Positions 24,343-51,900 of a stretch of 64,000 nucleotides of DNA are shown here, piece by piece. Where the stretch lies: contig NC_087072.1 of assembly GCF_026151205.1 (NCBI RefSeq), positions 4,049,375 through 4,113,374 of the forward strand, read 5' to 3'. The stretch's first letter is position 1. Every line of letters starts with the position of its first letter. Below the pieces are notes generated by a model that saw only the letters and a list, made by a program, of their open reading frames with translations, ran no database searches and was not told the origin of the DNA. The DNA comes from Bolinopsis microptera (Eukaryota; Ctenophora; Tentaculata; Lobata; Bolinopsidae). Position numbers and translations under genes: made by a program.

Positions 24343-25303
24343 CAGTGTTTGGTATACTATTCAGCAAACAAACAAACGAACTGGCGAGGTAAGGAACTAA
24401 GGAACTATACTATTCAGCAAACAAACAAACGAACTGGCGAGGTAAGGAACTAAGGAACTATATTATTCAGCAAACAAACAAACGAACTGGCGAGGTAAGG
24501 AACTAAGGAACTATACTATTCAGCAAACAAACAAACGAACTGGCGAGGTAAGGAACTAAGGAACTATACTATTCAGCAAACAAACAAACGAACTGGCGAG
24601 GTAAGGAACTAAGGAACTATACTATTCAGCAAACAAACAAACGAACTGGCGAGGTAAGGAACTAAGGAACTATACTATTCAGCAAACAAACAAACGAACT
24701 GGCGAGGTAAGGAACTAAGGAACTATACTATTCAGCAAACAAACAAACGAACTGGCGAGGTAAGGAACTAAGGAACTATACTATTCAGCAAACAAACAAA
24801 CGAACTGGCGAGGTAAGGAACTAAGGAACTATACTATTCAGCAAACAAACAAACGAACTGGCGAGGTAAGGAACTAAGGAACTATACTATTCAGCAAACA
24901 AACAAACGAACTGGCGAGGTAAGGAACTAAGGAACTATACTATTCAGCAAACAAACAAACGAACTGGCGAGGTAAGGAACTAAGGAACTATACTATTCAG
25001 CAAACAAACAAACGAACTGGCGAGGTAAGGAACTAAGGAACTATACTATTCAGCAAACAAACAAACGAACTGGCGAGGTAAGGAACTAAGGAACTATACT
25101 ATTCAGCAAACAAACAAACGAACTGGCGAGGTAAGGAACTAAGGAACTATACTATTCAGCAAACAAACAAACGAACTGGCGAGGTAAGGAACTAAGGAAC
25201 TATACTATTCAGCAAACAAACAAACGAACAGGCGAGGTAAGGAACTAAGGAACTATACTATTCAGCAAACAAACAAACGAACTGGCGAGGTAAGGAACTA
25301 AAA
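24343..25303. repeat. 53-bp minisatellite, about 18 copies, each with an AG...GT exon-like cassette
   Basis: A 53-bp unit is repeated with very few changes. On the plus strand each unit reads ACTATTCAG, then 24 bases, then GAG/GTAAGG: an acceptor-like AG, a 24-nt segment in frame (8 codons), and a consensus splice donor. The remaining 29 bases form the gap. Its right edge stops 8 bases from the splice donor of exon 2 of the minus-strand gene (donor at 25310). Low divergence implies recent expansion or homogenisation. Confidence 0.97.
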
Positions 25304-25310
25304 CCCTTAC

Positions 25311-26152
25311 CTTGTTTTTAACAACTGTGTTGGTGATGTCAGCGATCCGTGGGGTAATAATGGATGACTGTTTGTTGCTCAGCTTCCCTCCTCCATTCTG
25401 TTTCATGTGCATGTAGTAGGCCCCCTGAAATTTAACTGGGTAATGTATTCAGATATTTTATTGGCTTGGTGGTGACTGGTGGACGAAGAGAACATTAAAC
25501 GTTTAACTTCCTCCTTTAATGGAGCTAGTATTGAGATTTGTAGCTAGGTTGGGGAGTAATAAAAACAAGTAGTAACACATGAGATAACACATGAGATAAC
25601 ACATGAGATAACACATGAGATAACACATGAGATAACACATGAGATAACACATGAGATAACACATGAGATATCACATGAGATAAAACATGAGATAACACAT
25701 GAGATAACACATGAGATAACACATGAGATAACACATGAGATAACACATGAGATAACACATGAGATAACACATGAGATAACACATGAGATAACACATGAGA
25801 TAACACATGAGATAACACATGAGATAACACATGAGATAACACATGAGATAACACATGAGATAACACATGAGATAACACATGAGATAACACATGAGATAAC
25901 ACATGAGATAACACATGAGATAACACATGAGATAACACATGAGATAACACATGAGATAACACATGAGATAACACATGAGATAACACATGAGATAACACAA
26001 ACCTGCCACTTATTGCGGTTATCGATTTCCACTTTAATGATATCAGTTGACTTTGTGGAGCTGGAAGAGGGGTTCTGTAGGTTCTTACTCCTACCAAACT
26101 TGGACATATTCTCCTTCTCTTGAGGAGCATCAGAAGATGCGGACTTCTGCAT
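25311..26152 (-). CDS. unrecognised gene, first two coding exons (88 residues), partial
   Basis: Exon 1 is 26152-26003 (50 codons from ATG) with donor CAG/GTTTGT. Exon 2 is 25424-25311 (38 codons) with acceptor TTTCAG and donor AAG/GTAAGG. Both junctions are phase 0. The N-terminus is polar and Ser-rich (SSSSTKSTD), likely disordered. A more structured stretch follows across the junction, from VEIDNRNKW to GAYYMHMKQN. No signal peptide or membrane segment. I do not recognise the family. Further exons must lie to the left. The intron between the exons is almost entirely a 12-bp minisatellite, and the next intron begins with the 53-bp one, which is unusual. A frame can be read right through the 12-bp array, but the clean exon 2 argues that the array is intronic. 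Confidence 0.68.
25572..26000. repeat. 12-bp minisatellite (AACACATGAGAT), about 35 copies, starting at a splice donor
   Basis: A nearly perfect array with only a few base changes (near 25670 and 25685). On the minus strand the first copy begins two to three bases inside the intron, directly after CAG/GTT at the end of exon 1. Because 12 is divisible by three, it produces artefact open frames in several phases. Confidence 0.97.
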
Positions 26153-27685
26153 GGTTGACAGGATGTTAGATGAGCTCAGCAAAATATACTACAATATTTT
26201 AGTGAGCTCTCAACAGGATGTGGTTGGCAGCTTGGCTGGATGTCTAACTGTTGCATTTATAAGCGAGCCCAGATTTAAAGTGCTAAGGTCGGTTGTTAGT
26301 AACATTAGCCTAATCTTGTAGCTAATTCAGGAGTTCCCTGCATAATTACACAGTCTGGTTTAGTTAGCAGACTGCCAAACGGAGATATGCTGGACCATCT
26401 TTTGCATCCATCTCAATGTTCTCATATATTCGAGGTATTGGTAAACTGAGAATTCATTAACAGGTCTGGAGTAATGAGAGAAAGAGACTTAAACATGAGA
26501 ACAGACTCGTAAATAGAACATGACGATTATCTGACAGCTATTTAAGTCATATTTAAATCTTTGTCGACAGTAATTTTTGGGAAAGCTTCAAACTCCTAAA
26601 CTAAGATAAATATATAAAAACTTGGACACTTACAATGAGGTTAGTTGGTAGTTGATATTATTCGTTCTGGTCCTCTCATAACTTTTCCATTATCCACAAC
26701 CATTTGCCATGTCCAGTGTTCACCCTGAGTAGCTTAACAATTCAGCTCAAGTAAACAATAAACGTGTTTACCGGAGTAAAGTCCAACAGTATAACTATGT
26801 ATAATAATATATAAAGGCTATAGTTTAAATGAGATAAGCTTCAGGAAAACAGAACAATGCTTTTTATAGTAACTAACGTATGTAAAGTAAATATCAACCA
26901 CTGAGGACCGACGTTAATGGTCGTTTAACTGATAACTTGTGTTGTTAGAACTTTAAAAGTGTAAACTAGCAGATAGGCTATAGCAATACATATGTATACC
27001 ACAACGAATGGAAAAGTAACTGTAAAAGATTTAATTTCTCTGTAGTCGTGATTCCGGAGTATACTGTACACTGATAAAAACCTATATATTATATATAATC
27101 ATCGTATATTATATATAATATACTGACATGATAAAACCATAGCTTAGATGGAAATCCATGTAAGGTTATGTAAGATAAAGATTGGTTTAATTATTTTAGG
27201 TTACCATTTATTGTCATGATGTTTGACATAAATGATGTTTGACATAAATAATGTGCACGGTTTTTCCTTCTAAATATACGATGAATGAGGCGCATTATCT
27301 CGCCGGTCATGGTGACAAAATTATTAAAGCGCAGCATCAGGCAAGATTTATCTCTTCTCTCTACCCATGGGCGTATGACACCATTGACCATGAACGGAAA
27401 CAATCCAATGTAAAATACGAGCAACAACACATTAACATGACAATAAAACCGTGCAGCTAGTGCCTGCAAAACTACAAGATGAAGCCTGAGAGAAGGTAAG
27501 CCATATAATCTGCTTTAACCATCGTCACATTTTGATGTAAACCTTAGATAAGTTGATGCAATTGATAATTTTTTTGCCGGTCATTAAACTTGGCAATGAG
27601 AAAAACTTGTCCGGAAGTTGTTTAGAACAATTGAGTGATTAAGCAACTTCATATTGAAATAGAGAGTTGAGACGGCAGCTAATAA
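26153..27685. other. intergenic region
   Basis: No gene recognised. It contains the promoter side of the minus-strand gene starting at 26152. Short AT palindromes occur near 27090-27120 (TATATTATATATAAT). Overlapping frames at 27191-27469 on both strands are not supported by any motif. Confidence 0.4.
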
Positions 27686-27693
27686 ACACTTTT

Positions 27694-28452
27694 AGCATAG
27701 TTGTTACGGACGTCCTGGACGAACTTTAAAAAGGTGCCGAACTGGACGAATATTTTAACGAAATAGACGAACTTTAACCGAACTTTAACGTAGAGGTCTC
27801 TTTAGTAGGCCAGAGGTTGCCAAGTTCCATAATCAGCCTGTTAAATATTGGCAATTGTACGGTTCTGAGACCCCAGTAATTCAGAAGTTGACTATTATCT
27901 TGTTCAGCCAGGTCACGAGCGCGGAGCGCCAGTGCCTGCGAAACAAATTGGAGCCAGTTTGAATATGTGTACTCGAAAAGGAGAAATAAACTAAGAACAG
28001 AAAAGGCCAGAAAGCTGGTTTACGTTCACTCCAACTTAAAGCTTCTGAACGACATAGCTAGCGAATCAGCAATCTGGACAGAGAGCACTAGTGCTGGCAC
28101 TAAGATCACTAAGATCACATATGCTATAGATTATTTAGATAACAATGATAAGTTGTGAGCTGTTGCTATAATTGATGCTTAATTGTAATCTGTGAACCAG
28201 CTCTGTTTATATTGAAGTACTAATCATGATCTGTTGTTGATCTAGTTTTTTTTCAATACAAGTATGTATAACTATCTAACTGTATCATTTGTTTACAAGT
28301 GTAATAGTGATCGCACCTAAGCCATTCATTATAAAATCAAAACATATGCCAAGAAAATTTACGCAACGAATTTTCACGAATTTTCACGAATTTTTAAAAG
28401 GTGCCGAACTGGACGAACTTTTCGCATTTCTTCGACGAACTTAACAACTATG
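27694..28452. mobile_element. hAT DNA transposon remnant with perfect 8-bp target duplication
   Basis: The ends CATAGTTGTTA and TAACAACTATG are exact inverted repeats of 11 bases, flanked on both sides by ACTTTTAG (27686-27693 and 28453-28460). Subterminal AAGGTGCCGAACTGGACGAA occurs in direct orientation near both ends. Inside is a fragment of hAT transposase. An 8-bp duplication and CA-starting ends are typical of hAT. Confidence 0.92.
27846..28158 (+). pseudogene. hAT transposase C-terminal dimerisation domain, broken
   Basis: The first part reads WQLYGSETPVIQKLTII, the WW/LYG-type start of the hAT C-terminal (hATC) dimerisation domain. After a frameshift near 27935 it continues as SACETNWSQFEYVYSKRRN and RKLVYVHSNLKLL, the usual end of that domain in BED-type hAT transposases. 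The catalytic core and the N-terminal zinc finger are missing, so the element is non-autonomous. Confidence 0.85.
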
Positions 28453-28460
28453 ACTTTTAG

Positions 28461-30213
28461 TGATATATTTTTCCAGCGCTCAGGTTTGTATTCCAAATTT
28501 GACGACCTTAAACTTGACATCAGTATTTTATAGATCACGTAGGATCCCAGGCTTTGTTGTTATAAACCGTTGCACGATAAGAGATTCAGTGGATAGGGAA
28601 GATGCTACCACCACTAGTCTTGGAAATTAGGCGCACATTTGGTTAGGAGACGAATGTTTTTAAAGTTACTGTGTTAAGTAGCTGTTTAAATTAAACTGGA
28701 GGTATATAGGTATATATACCAATGTAATTATGGTCTTACCACCGTGTTTTGGTTCAGCCGAAATAAATTTTACTTTGATGTTTTTACATATTGTTTCTCA
28801 CTCCAGCTGAGTCTGGTAGTGTTGAGTATCATGAATAGTTTTCTAGCTCTCTTTTGCCATGTTTTTGCTTCACAGGAGATATTGTGGTCTTTTTTATTGA
28901 ATATAACTGTAATACATTGATGTAAAGTTTATTTGAATTTTGAAATAAAAAAAATATATAGTATGGAAGAGTAGAATAATTAATAACTTAGCCCAGTAGG
29001 CAGTGGTGGAACTAACATGTTCAATTGCAGAGTGCAGACAGATATCAGTAAATATACAATGTATACTGTATAACACGGTGATTTTAATTGTATACTTACA
29101 GGACACTTCAGGAAATCTGCACTATCGTACTATTGTATTAGCGGACAATAAAGGTGCAGTGTCATATCTTCAGTAATTTAAATACTCGAATATTTACCTC
29201 CTTATATCTTGGTATGCATGTATAGTAAAATATGCGGCGCTGCATATAATAATAAAATGCTACTGCACACTGCTCACAGCATTTCTGCAGAGAGTGTCGT
29301 AGGAAAGGAAGCACGCCCTTGTATTGACGGCGTTTATTATGGAGAATTTGATTAGAGATTATTTGATTAATATTATGAAATCTGCGAATGAGAAGTGTAT
29401 TTTATGAGATTTACATCAAATCATAGAGGAGCGGCCAACAATAGCATACGGACGGACGAAAATCCAAAAGCGAAAGTAGTTATCATCTGGACCACGTGAA
29501 TCATCTCTAGATATTCTTACACATATTATTATAGAGCTGTCTTGATTCGTTTTGTCCACATTTCTGTTCTCAAAAATCTTTTTTTGCTTTGAAATGTATT
29601 AATTAATTGATATGTTTCGTGTTGCGGTCTGTCTGAAGCTGGACACAATGGCTCATCCAGCACAATAATCATCACATAATACGAGAATAACACTTTGATG
29701 AGAATAATGATATCAATGACGAGATAGATTACATATTTACCGTGATGTGTTGTATTTGTTCTGTTGTTCATGGTAGTACATTGCTTGTATTTTTTGATTT
29801 TTTAGCTTCCTTTCTTTAAATGGAAGAATTGTCGAGCTTGTTTTTTTCGAGGGCCACATTAGTAAGCGATATGCATTGCCTATTAGGCAGAGATCAAAAA
29901 AGCGTGGAATTACAGATTTAATGCCTAAACTGAAAGACTGTTAACGATATATTTAAGACATTGGATTATATTAGAAACCCGCCCGTTCATTGATTCATCT
30001 GGAAACTGTATCATGTCGGTTTAAATTGGATAGTCCAGTCATAGCGGATGCTAATATATCATATCAAAGCATGGATTTATATTATAACATTTTAACCAAA
30101 ACCCAAAATTGAGTAGAGTGGACCGTCACCAATGTCTCTTTTTTCCAAACAAAAGGAAAAGATGTCAATACTCAATTTAAATAACCGTTAGCAGGTGATG
30201 AGACTGAGAAGAC
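28461..30213. other. intergenic region
   Basis: AT-rich with no recognised gene. Frames at 28894-29106 and 29529-29771 on the minus strand are hydrophobic AT-rich translations without motif. It may hold the 5' sequences of the gene at 30214. Confidence 0.4.
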
Positions 30214-30957
30214 ATGCCCCGAAGAAAACGTCTCTCAAAACAGAGCAGATCTTTACCACGTGACCGGTCCCCTGAGACTAGCTCCGGTTCAAACTCCAGC
30301 TCCAGTGACAAGGTATCAGATATCTGCTACCCTGACGTGGAGGTTATTGAGAGAAGTGTCAGAGGAGAGAGGGATGGGGACAGGGGGTTGGAAGTGGCTG
30401 TTATTTGGGCTGGTCAGGTCATTGACCGACGAACTGTTGAGACTATCATGGGTAGGACACTGACAATAAACTTTGTTGAGGGACAGGATGTTCCACACTC
30501 AGTGGGAGAGGGTTCGGAACCAGGAGTTGGCTCCAGGTATAGCTTTGTTTTCAGGCTGCCTCCTAGAGCTAAGAATTATGCTCCCAAACATCCTGTTATC
30601 ATAACGTGCGACTTTATGTTCAACTTGATTTTAACTGACACTCGGGATACCGATACGTATCTTGGCATTAAAACTGATTCCATGAAAAAACTGTTCTGTG
30701 GATATCATAAGCAGAACGAAGGAGATCTTACTCGGAAAAATGAAGAAATTATTTTCAATTATTTAGAGTTTCGTTATCTCTTAGAGACTTGGAAACGGTT
30801 CAAAGCGATCGGAATCCCCTACCCGGAAATTGATTTGATACCTGAGACACTTTATTTGGGATTTAACACAGAAAATAAGAACGATTTATTCATAAAAATC
30901 GTTCACTTGACGAGCAGAGAGCACCTGGAAAGTATCAATATGGCAACTATGGATTGA
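30214..30957 (+). CDS. orphan protein, 247 aa, single exon
   Basis: ATG to TGA without interruption. The first 35 residues are basic then Ser-rich (MPRRKRLSKQ, SSGSNSSSSD), like the N-terminal style of the neighbouring GAS2-like gene. Residues 40-247 look globular, with alternating hydrophobic strands (LEVAVIWAGQVIDRRTVE, YSFVFRLPPRAK, HPVIITCDFMFNLIL) and a helical end (FNYLEFRYLLETWKRF). No signal peptide, membrane segment or catalytic motif is seen. I do not recognise it. It has its own stop 928 bases before the GAS2-like start codon, so it is not an upstream exon of that gene unless an unseen splice removes the stop. The intact length and codon regularity support a real gene. Confidence 0.62.
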   Translation: MPRRKRLSKQSRSLPRDRSPETSSGSNSSSSDKVSDICYPDVEVIERSVRGERDGDRGLEVAVIWAGQVIDRRTVETIMGRTLTINFVEGQDVPHSVGEGSEPGVGSRYSFVFRLPPRAKNYAPKHPVIITCDFMFNLILTDTRDTDTYLGIKTDSMKKLFCGYHKQNEGDLTRKNEEIIFNYLEFRYLLETWKRFKAIGIPYPEIDLIPETLYLGFNTENKNDLFIKIVHLTSREHLESINMATMD

Positions 30958-31151
30958 GATGAGAAAGTTATTCAATATCATTGATTAGAAGTAACATGAT
31001 AATTATCACTAATTGATTGACTGTAGTATCCAAGCGCTGATGCAAGCGATGCAAGGCTACATTTGGGAAAAACTGATCTTGTCCACCAGGATCCAACCCT
31101 GGAGCAGGATATTCAGTCCAGAACAGGCGTGAATTATGAACAATTCAGTTA

Positions 31152-31350
31152 CAGTAAAACCTCGATATACCGCGCCTTGATTTACTGCAAACCCCGATAT
31201 ACCGCCGCCATTTCCTTTTCCCCAAATATATATATAATAGGGCTAAACATACATTATGTAAACCAAACAAAACCCCGATTTACCGCGGACCCCGATTTAC
31301 CGCGGATGTTTCCTTTCCCCCAAACTCTACGGTAAATCGGGGTTTTACTG
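31152..31350. mobile_element. pogo/Tigger-type MITE, 199 bp
   Basis: CAGTAAAACCTCGATATACC at the left and GGTAAATCGGGGTTTTACTG at the right are imperfect inverse copies flanked by TA. The interior repeats CCCCGATTTACCGC. This type of end (CAGTAAAACC) is characteristic of pogo/Tigger elements. It lies between the orphan gene and the GAS2-like gene. Confidence 0.88.
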
Positions 31351-31884
31351 TATATCGTAGCGTGATCTCATTAATCATCCACGATTTTAAGCAATTATTA
31401 GTTTTTGGCTTACACTATTTATCGACCATCAAGAAAAATACACTTCCCCTTAATCTCTAATTTTATTGTGATTTGCCATCCTTTAGATTTGAATTTATTA
31501 TTAGCTTAATTGGATATCCTTTCTACCCAAAGTAGTACCTGCCTTAGCTTACGAATTAGAACTAATTGATAAATAATTGATTCTTGCAATAAGTACGGGT
31601 ACAATATCGTCAGAGGATTCAATTCATATCTACATGATAATTATGAACCCCTAAATTGTTCTCCTCGCCCATCCATGGGCCGGGAATGAAGCTAGCTAAT
31701 GGGAAACTGGTACCTTTGTTAAGTGCACATGCAGAGCCCTGCACATTAAAACACTAACATTCTCAGTCTGTTAACTTCTGCTATTCCTGCTGGAGACTTT
31801 TAGTTGTTGTCTACGTGTTCACAGTTGTATCTAATTTGGTTGAGAAGTACATTATGTAAAATATCCAGCGATTAAGATGAGGTG

Positions 31885-48098
<16,214 letters not shown>

Positions 48099-48934
48099 GC
48101 ATTGCAGATTGATGAGAAAGATAATATCATTATATTGATATTGTCATATTTTATTATATTTGATATTAAGTTTATGACTGAATAAATAATTGATATTTGA
48201 ACGTATTTCATTGTTTCGGATTTGACTCGCTGATTTGGGATGGTATTGAGTTTACTTATTTAGCTTTTTTAACTTTGAAGATTTATCATGTTTATGAAAT
48301 CAGAAAGACATATATATAAATTTCTTTTATCAAACTAATTCTGCAATTTCTGTTGAAATATAAATATTCTGAACTAAAAATTCCAAAATAAGATTCAAAT
48401 TAAAAACTCAGCTTTCATAAAATTAGACCTGAATCACGGTAAGCAAGCAGTACGGGGATTGTTAAAAAGTTCTGCTTTACAAGATCTGCGATAGTAAGGC
48501 TCTTATAAAATATGATATATGTCCAATTTAATGTTTTAAAATGTATTACATTTATTCAGAGCATGAATATGGTGGGTTAGCCTTGAAAAATCAAGTAAAA
48601 ACTTACCTTTTTTTAAAAGAGCATGCTTATTTTGGTGCAGAAATGTAAAAATCAGAAAATTTAAACAGTTCATACTGATAAATATCTTACTTGACTCAGA
48701 AGACTTGTATCCGGATCAAACTAAAATTCAGGGGTTCAGGGATCAATATTCATGCAACTTTAAGAAAGAGCCATATCATTTCTGTAGATAATCACAAAAC
48801 TCTGAAAATTTGATTTATATCCATTATTTACAAAAGAGTCCCAGAAACTTGTGCCATCACCAACTCTGGATCAAAAACGTTGGATCGATACATTTGATTG
48901 ATTCTTAGTTATCAAATTATCAAACTAGCACTCC
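48099..48934. other. short space between two convergent genes
   Basis: Between the GAS2-like stop (plus) and the ABCG stop (minus). AT-rich, presumably both 3' untranslated regions and terminators. Apart from the AATAAA at 48181 nothing specific is seen. Confidence 0.6.
48181..48186 (+). promoter_or_regulatory. candidate polyadenylation signal of the GAS2-like gene
   Basis: AATAAA 83 bases after the stop codon, in AT-rich sequence. Plausible position, but such hexamers are common here by chance. Confidence 0.45.
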
Positions 48935-51900
48935 TCATTTTCCTTTAGATCGTATGAATAGGATTATAAAGGCACATATGTGAAACCCTAATGTAAGTCC
49001 TATCAAAGCCGGCACATCAACAGTCCACAGATTGTCCTGAAAGTTTGTTCCATAAGGTTTTATAATTTTTGTATGTTTCGCACTTGTATCATAAGACATT
49101 GAAGTTTCAACCGCAAACCTTTGATAAGTAATTTACTTTCATAGCAAAAATGTGACTATTCAAAGTTGGATCGGTTTTGATTTTATTATAAGACCTATAC
49201 TACCCAATCCTACATCATCTTGAAGTTACTCACATTAAGATATTCATCTTACCTCTTTCATCATCAGTGTTTCTATCACAGATCCTCCGTCTATGTACGA
49301 TTCTGGTTTTGGGTTCGGTGGATCATCATGGTAATAACCTGCAGTGAAAACCACGAGAAATTAGTTTAAACAGTCATTAAACAATGGAACTTCAGGTCTC
49401 GGATATTGATAAACTTTAAAAGCCAGGAAAAAGTATAGAAGTAAGCTAAATGGCAGATTCAGATGGTAGATATCTCACCTATTTTACCGCCATAATCTCC
49501 GAAGTGAGAGATAACTGCTGCTTCGTAACTGTAACGAAGCCAGGACGTCTCTTGGAATGGCAGCATCCAATCTTTCACATTCCCAATAAGAATAAACTGA
49601 AGATTTAGACGGTCATTTTTTGTTCACAGGATTTCGGGGTTTTGCTGTACGCGTGTGGCAGCATTGTACGTGATTCGTAATTACCAAATACAGCATATAT
49701 TCGTGAATCCTTAGATTAATTAGTTCCTGTGACCAGCAATGTGTTATATATCAATTAATGCCAATGAAATACCACTACAAGTTTTACCTGTCCACAAAAT
49801 AGGAAGTGAGGAGCGTATATGGTGGGGGCAATAGCTAGAGTATTCAAGGGCTCCCAGCCTATTACTGACACGAAGTAAGCTGAAACAGAAAACCACTCAA
49901 CAGATTACCATCAAGCCATATGGGAATCATTTAGCAGTTAATTTCAATCATTCGTAATTCGTAATTTGAATTTGTTGACTCGTAACTCGTGCCAGTGAAA
50001 CTATAAGGAAGTTAAACTTAACGTGTTCACAAATTTAGTGGCCGCACAGACTAAACCAACAGCAGACAGCGGGGTAAACAGTCCATTAGTGAACAAGGTA
50101 AAATAACATACCAATGGAAGTGGAAGTGAGGATAGCCAGAGCGGAAATGAGCCACAGAAAGAGAAACTTGGTGAACATGGGATCTCTGAAGATCATAAAG
50201 TAGCAGATCAGGTTGAAGATGAGCGGAAGTAGGAAACAGGCTGGTACCTGCGGTAAAACGTAGTTATATACAGTTATAATTGGAGCAAGCACCATATAAG
50301 TTAGTTTGTATCGAGTCAGTTTGTTGAACAAAAATGCCCACAGAGAGGTATGATCTTGGGGTATCTCTGTTGACGGATTGTATCTAGATATTGAGATGAG
50401 CAGCATGAACTATTGGCATTGCTGATTCTACTTAAGTACTTACGAGGTATAATCATTGTACGACGTGCGTGACCATTACCTATAACCATTACCTATAACG
50501 CCCAGTAGCGTGATCATTGTCTCAAGAATCTTGCCCCTCCTTAGCAAAGAATGAGGGAAGTACGCTGTTTACTGACTCCGTACACGTCTAACTTTAAACT
50601 TCAAAGACTGGTAAATATATAGATTTCCAGTACTATTTTATTCTTGCTGTCCGATCCCCTTAAATTATGAACTGCTCAAACTTTTATTGCATCTTAATCT
50701 TACCAGTTCCTAATCATAGAAATGTCGGTTTAAACGCGAACGAAACTGACAACAGTACACCGTCATAGATAAACAATCAAATTTGTGATTGTACACATCA
50801 TCTTGGCATGGTCGCCCGTTGCTGCCATTTTTCCCGATCCACGATTCTTGTGCCGTTAGTCACAAAATTTTCAAGGACTATAGGGTTAGCGTCTAGCGAT
50901 CAACGAGGGCACTGGTAGGATGCGTCCGCGCACACATTTCTCACTTGATTCGAACGGCTGTCGTTGACTCGTTTAGTTGCTATGGCAATATTCACAAAGT
51001 TATTTTTGCGCGATATTCTGGATTAGGTTCCCCTATTATATGTGAATAATATACTGCAAAGATCCGTGTCTGCTTGCATGGCGTAAGCAATAAGCATATG
51101 GTTGCATAAAAATATGATTTCCATAATCAAAAAGAAATATGATATAAGACACCATAGGCATAATGGATCGGGAAATTGATCAGCGGCCATGCATTTAATA
51201 AATGCGGCTGCATTTGTAGCATCATAATACTTTTCATCACGTCTTAATGAGAAATACAAATTCATAGAATAGTCCTCAATAGTATGATTTCTGAGAAAAA
51301 AATAGTCTCGTTTCTAAGGAAAATAAAATATATGTCGTTTTTTTTTAATTAAAAAAAAAGAGACACCTACCTTGCAAGTCATTAAAAATATCGAAATTGC
51401 TACTCAGACAAAGTCAGTACACATACGTAGGGGTTTTTAGCTCAGTCACACAGTGTCTGATAGAGATAATTGTTTCTGGTATGACTTGCTATTATCACTC
51501 GTTCGAGGAATATATCAATATTGTTAAAAGTTCCATGAATTTTCATTATGTACAACATGTCAATCGTACTCGGATCTCACGGTTCAACTATCCTTTTATG
51601 TAGTTTATTGCTTTATAACGCAACATAACTTAATAAATATATTTAAATTTTGTTCTCAGAGTTCGTATTATATAGCATTTAGTTTGGCTGGGATATTTAG
51701 TATGACTTGTATCTCAAGCTGGACGACTGCTCCCGGCTCCAAGTCTGGTGGTCGTTAGATTTAGACCCTCTTTGAAGAGCTCAGGTAGCTGCTGCATCCT
51801 TTGGTTAGGGAGGCTTTTACCAAATTTAGTTACGGCTGCATAATCTAATGACTAATCACTCCAGAGATGGTTTTTTAATGACCGTTTTAGGTTCCTGAGT

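Noticed and set aside
24343-25303. CRISPR-like array
   Set aside because: The units are directly joined without unique spacers, and the setting is an animal genome.
25525-26182. Frames of 112-212 codons on the minus strand with V-L-S-H, C-V-I-S or C-Y-L-M repeats
   Set aside because: The 12-bp array is free of stops in several phases. The gene's exon 1 has a donor right at the array and exon 2 has a clean acceptor beyond it, so the array is intronic.
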